From NCBI RefSeq assembly GCF_934190855.1, contig NZ_CAKPTN010000092.1, positions 1 to 6,514 on the forward strand: DNA of 6,514 nucleotides, in the 5' to 3' direction. Of this stretch, positions 5,178 to 6,514 are shown one piece after another (positions within the stretch are counted from its first letter, which is position 1; each line of letters opens with the position of its first letter). The notes below the pieces were generated by a model. The model saw only the letters and a program-made list of their open reading frames with translations. It ran no database searches and was not told where the DNA came from. The translations under genes and the position numbers were made by a program. Source of the stretch: an uncultured Veillonella sp. (GTDB lineage Bacteria > Bacillota > Negativicutes > Veillonellales > Veillonellaceae).

Positions 5178-6473
5178 ATGACAATTATTGAACGCTTACA
5201 ACAATATAAAGACTTAGAACCACATAAAATTGCTCTTGTAGTAGATGATGAACAGTATACTTATGGCGAACTATATGATGCAATCCTATCATCGGATATT
5301 AACACTATAAGTCGAACTGTGGAGCTTACCTTAGGTAAAGAGGCTGTAAAAAACAAAGTTCTTTTAATTCAAAATCAATCATTTAGTGAACAACTTGTCC
5401 AGTGGCTCAGTTCATTGTATAAAGGGGACATTCCCATGGTATGCCATAATGAAATGGATACAGATTATATAGATGAATTGGCCTGTGTTATAAAATCTGA
5501 CGGTGTACCGCTATCAGCTGATTTTGGCGTGCTTACATCGGGGACTACGGGGCATCCAAAACCTTTGTGGCGTAGCGAAAAATCATGGAGTGAGTTCTTT
5601 GATATCCAAAACAATATCTTTCACATAAACAAAGATACAAAAATTTTTTTACACGGCAGTTTTAGCTTCACTGGTGTTAGTAATATGGTTATCGCCGTGC
5701 TATGGTCTGGTGGAACTGTTGTTACAACGAGTTCGATGCGCCCCAATCGATGGATCCAGCTTATCGAGAAATATCATGTAGACCATATATATGCATTACC
5801 AACAAAATTACGATTATTAGTTCGTCATTGCAAAAGTAAATTAGACTCTATTAACTATATCATTGCTGGCTCTCAAGTGCTGGATTGTCAGTTGATGGAG
5901 CAGCTAGAATTAAAATGCCCGAACATGGAGTTTATTCTCTATTATGGTGCATCTGAGCTTAACTATATAACATATTGTACAGGTAAAGAGTGGTTACATA
6001 GAGAAGGCACAGTGGGAAGACCGTTTCCATCTGTCCAAATTGAAGAGCAAAACGGCATCATTTACGTAACCACAAAATATCATATTGAAGGCATACCAGA
6101 TACATATACTGTAAATGATTGCGGTTATATAGATAGCGATGGATATCTCATGTTTAATGGGCGGCAAGGAGATGTCATCAATAAAGGGGGCTATAAAATT
6201 TCTATCCCCGAAATGGAATTGTATTTGCAATCCTTACAAGGCGTTTCTGAAGTTGCTGTTGTTACGATTACTGATGATATACGAGGGGAAGACTTTGTTG
6301 CTTATATGGTGTTAGAGGATACCGCTGAATTAAGTAAAATTATAGAACTCATTCATCATGAAAGACCTTCTGTAGAGTGGCCAAAAGCAATACTAGAAAT
6401 TCCTATGTTACCTCTTACAGAATGCTCAAAAGTTGATAAACGAAAGCTAAAAGAGTGGTATAATAAAGGGTAA
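5178..6473 (+). CDS. AMP-forming acyl-CoA ligase (YhfT-like, ANL superfamily)
   Basis: Activates a carboxylic acid with ATP to an acyl-adenylate and then probably a CoA thioester. ANL motifs occur in order: the phosphate-binding loop LTSGTTGHPKP (119-129), YYGASE (255-260), GTVGRPFPSVQI (277-288), VNDCGYIDSDGYLMFNGRQGD (312-332) with Asp314 in the usual TGD place and Arg329 before the hinge, NKGGYKISIPEMEL (335-348), and the C-terminal PLTECSKVDKRKL (412-424) with the catalytic Lys at 418, where the usual Gly before it is Ser. At 431 aa it is short for the superfamily (commonly 500 or more), the shortening lying mainly in the N-terminal domain. Both catalytic regions are intact, so I expect an active enzyme. 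The start is 1 nt after the thiolase stop with GGAG (5164-5167) inside the upstream gene, so translation is coupled. The acid it activates cannot be told; pimelate-like, medium-chain or aryl acids are open, and transfer to a carrier protein instead of CoA is possible. Confidence 0.87.
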   Translation: MTIIERLQQYKDLEPHKIALVVDDEQYTYGELYDAILSSDINTISRTVELTLGKEAVKNKVLLIQNQSFSEQLVQWLSSLYKGDIPMVCHNEMDTDYIDELACVIKSDGVPLSADFGVLTSGTTGHPKPLWRSEKSWSEFFDIQNNIFHINKDTKIFLHGSFSFTGVSNMVIAVLWSGGTVVTTSSMRPNRWIQLIEKYHVDHIYALPTKLRLLVRHCKSKLDSINYIIAGSQVLDCQLMEQLELKCPNMEFILYYGASELNYITYCTGKEWLHREGTVGRPFPSVQIEEQNGIIYVTTKYHIEGIPDTYTVNDCGYIDSDGYLMFNGRQGDVINKGGYKISIPEMELYLQSLQGVSEVAVVTITDDIRGEDFVAYMVLEDTAELSKIIELIHHERPSVEWPKAILEIPMLPLTECSKVDKRKLKEWYNKG

Positions 6474-6500
6474 TCGTTTTTTCTGTTATAAGGAGGCATC

Positions 6501-6514
6501 ATGCAGATTAATAA
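6501..6514 (+). CDS. Start of the next gene of the cluster (partial, product unknown)
   Basis: ATG 6501 is preceded by a near-perfect Shine-Dalgarno TAAGGAGG (6489-6496) with a 4-nt spacer, and lies 27 nt after the ligase stop with no terminator between. Only MQIN and part of a fifth codon are visible, so the product cannot be named. The spacing makes it a likely further member of the same transcript. Confidence 0.7.

Noticed and set aside
5994..6230. Minus-strand 78-codon frame opposite the ligase gene
   Set aside because: It is antisense to the conserved ANL core motifs and has no independent support.

Overview
The window looks like chromosomal DNA of a low-GC Firmicute that nevertheless has an outer membrane. 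It encodes an LptD-type LPS-assembly protein (a diderm trait) next to genes with Firmicute character (AGGAG ribosome sites, a BioY/thiolase/ligase cluster like the Bacillus yhfU-yhfS-yhfT group). This combination points to the Negativicutes, most likely Veillonella; the genus is an inference, not something the sequence proves. All genes are on the plus strand.

Left part (1-2682), envelope genes: the acidic C-terminal tail of an unidentified protein (ends 214), a compact LptD/OstA-like outer-membrane protein (252-1805), and galU, UTP-glucose-1-phosphate uridylyltransferase (1819-2682). Gaps are short (37 and 13 nt) and no internal promoter is evident, so these are probably one transcript. It supplies an LPS export component and UDP-glucose for cell-surface glycans.

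Boundary (2683-2921): an intrinsic terminator whose loop contains a 47-nt near-perfect palindrome that begins TG, ends CA, resembles fused ends of an IS3-family element, and is flanked by ATC on both sides. Removing it restores a 14-bp stem with a four-base loop. Then comes a strong sigma-A type promoter (TTGACG-17-TATAAT) whose -35 box lies inside a duplicated TTTGTTAACAAATG-like element. That element resembles a BirA (biotin repressor) operator.

Right part (2922-6514), a biotin-linked acyl-CoA gene cluster: a MaoC-like hotdog enoyl-CoA hydratase/dehydratase, BioY (substrate-binding membrane component of a biotin ECF transporter), a thiolase-family enzyme, an AMP-forming acyl-CoA ligase, and the first codons of a fifth gene at 6501. 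A terminator-like hairpin separates bioY from the thiolase gene without room for a promoter after it, so the distal genes probably depend on read-through or on a promoter inside bioY. Ligase, thiolase and hydratase are three of the activities needed to build or shorten an acyl-CoA chain. With BioY and a BirA-like operator they suggest a route to, or salvage of, a biotin precursor such as pimeloyl-CoA. The thiolase lacks the usual C-terminal catalytic cysteine, so its reaction may differ from a standard thiolase.
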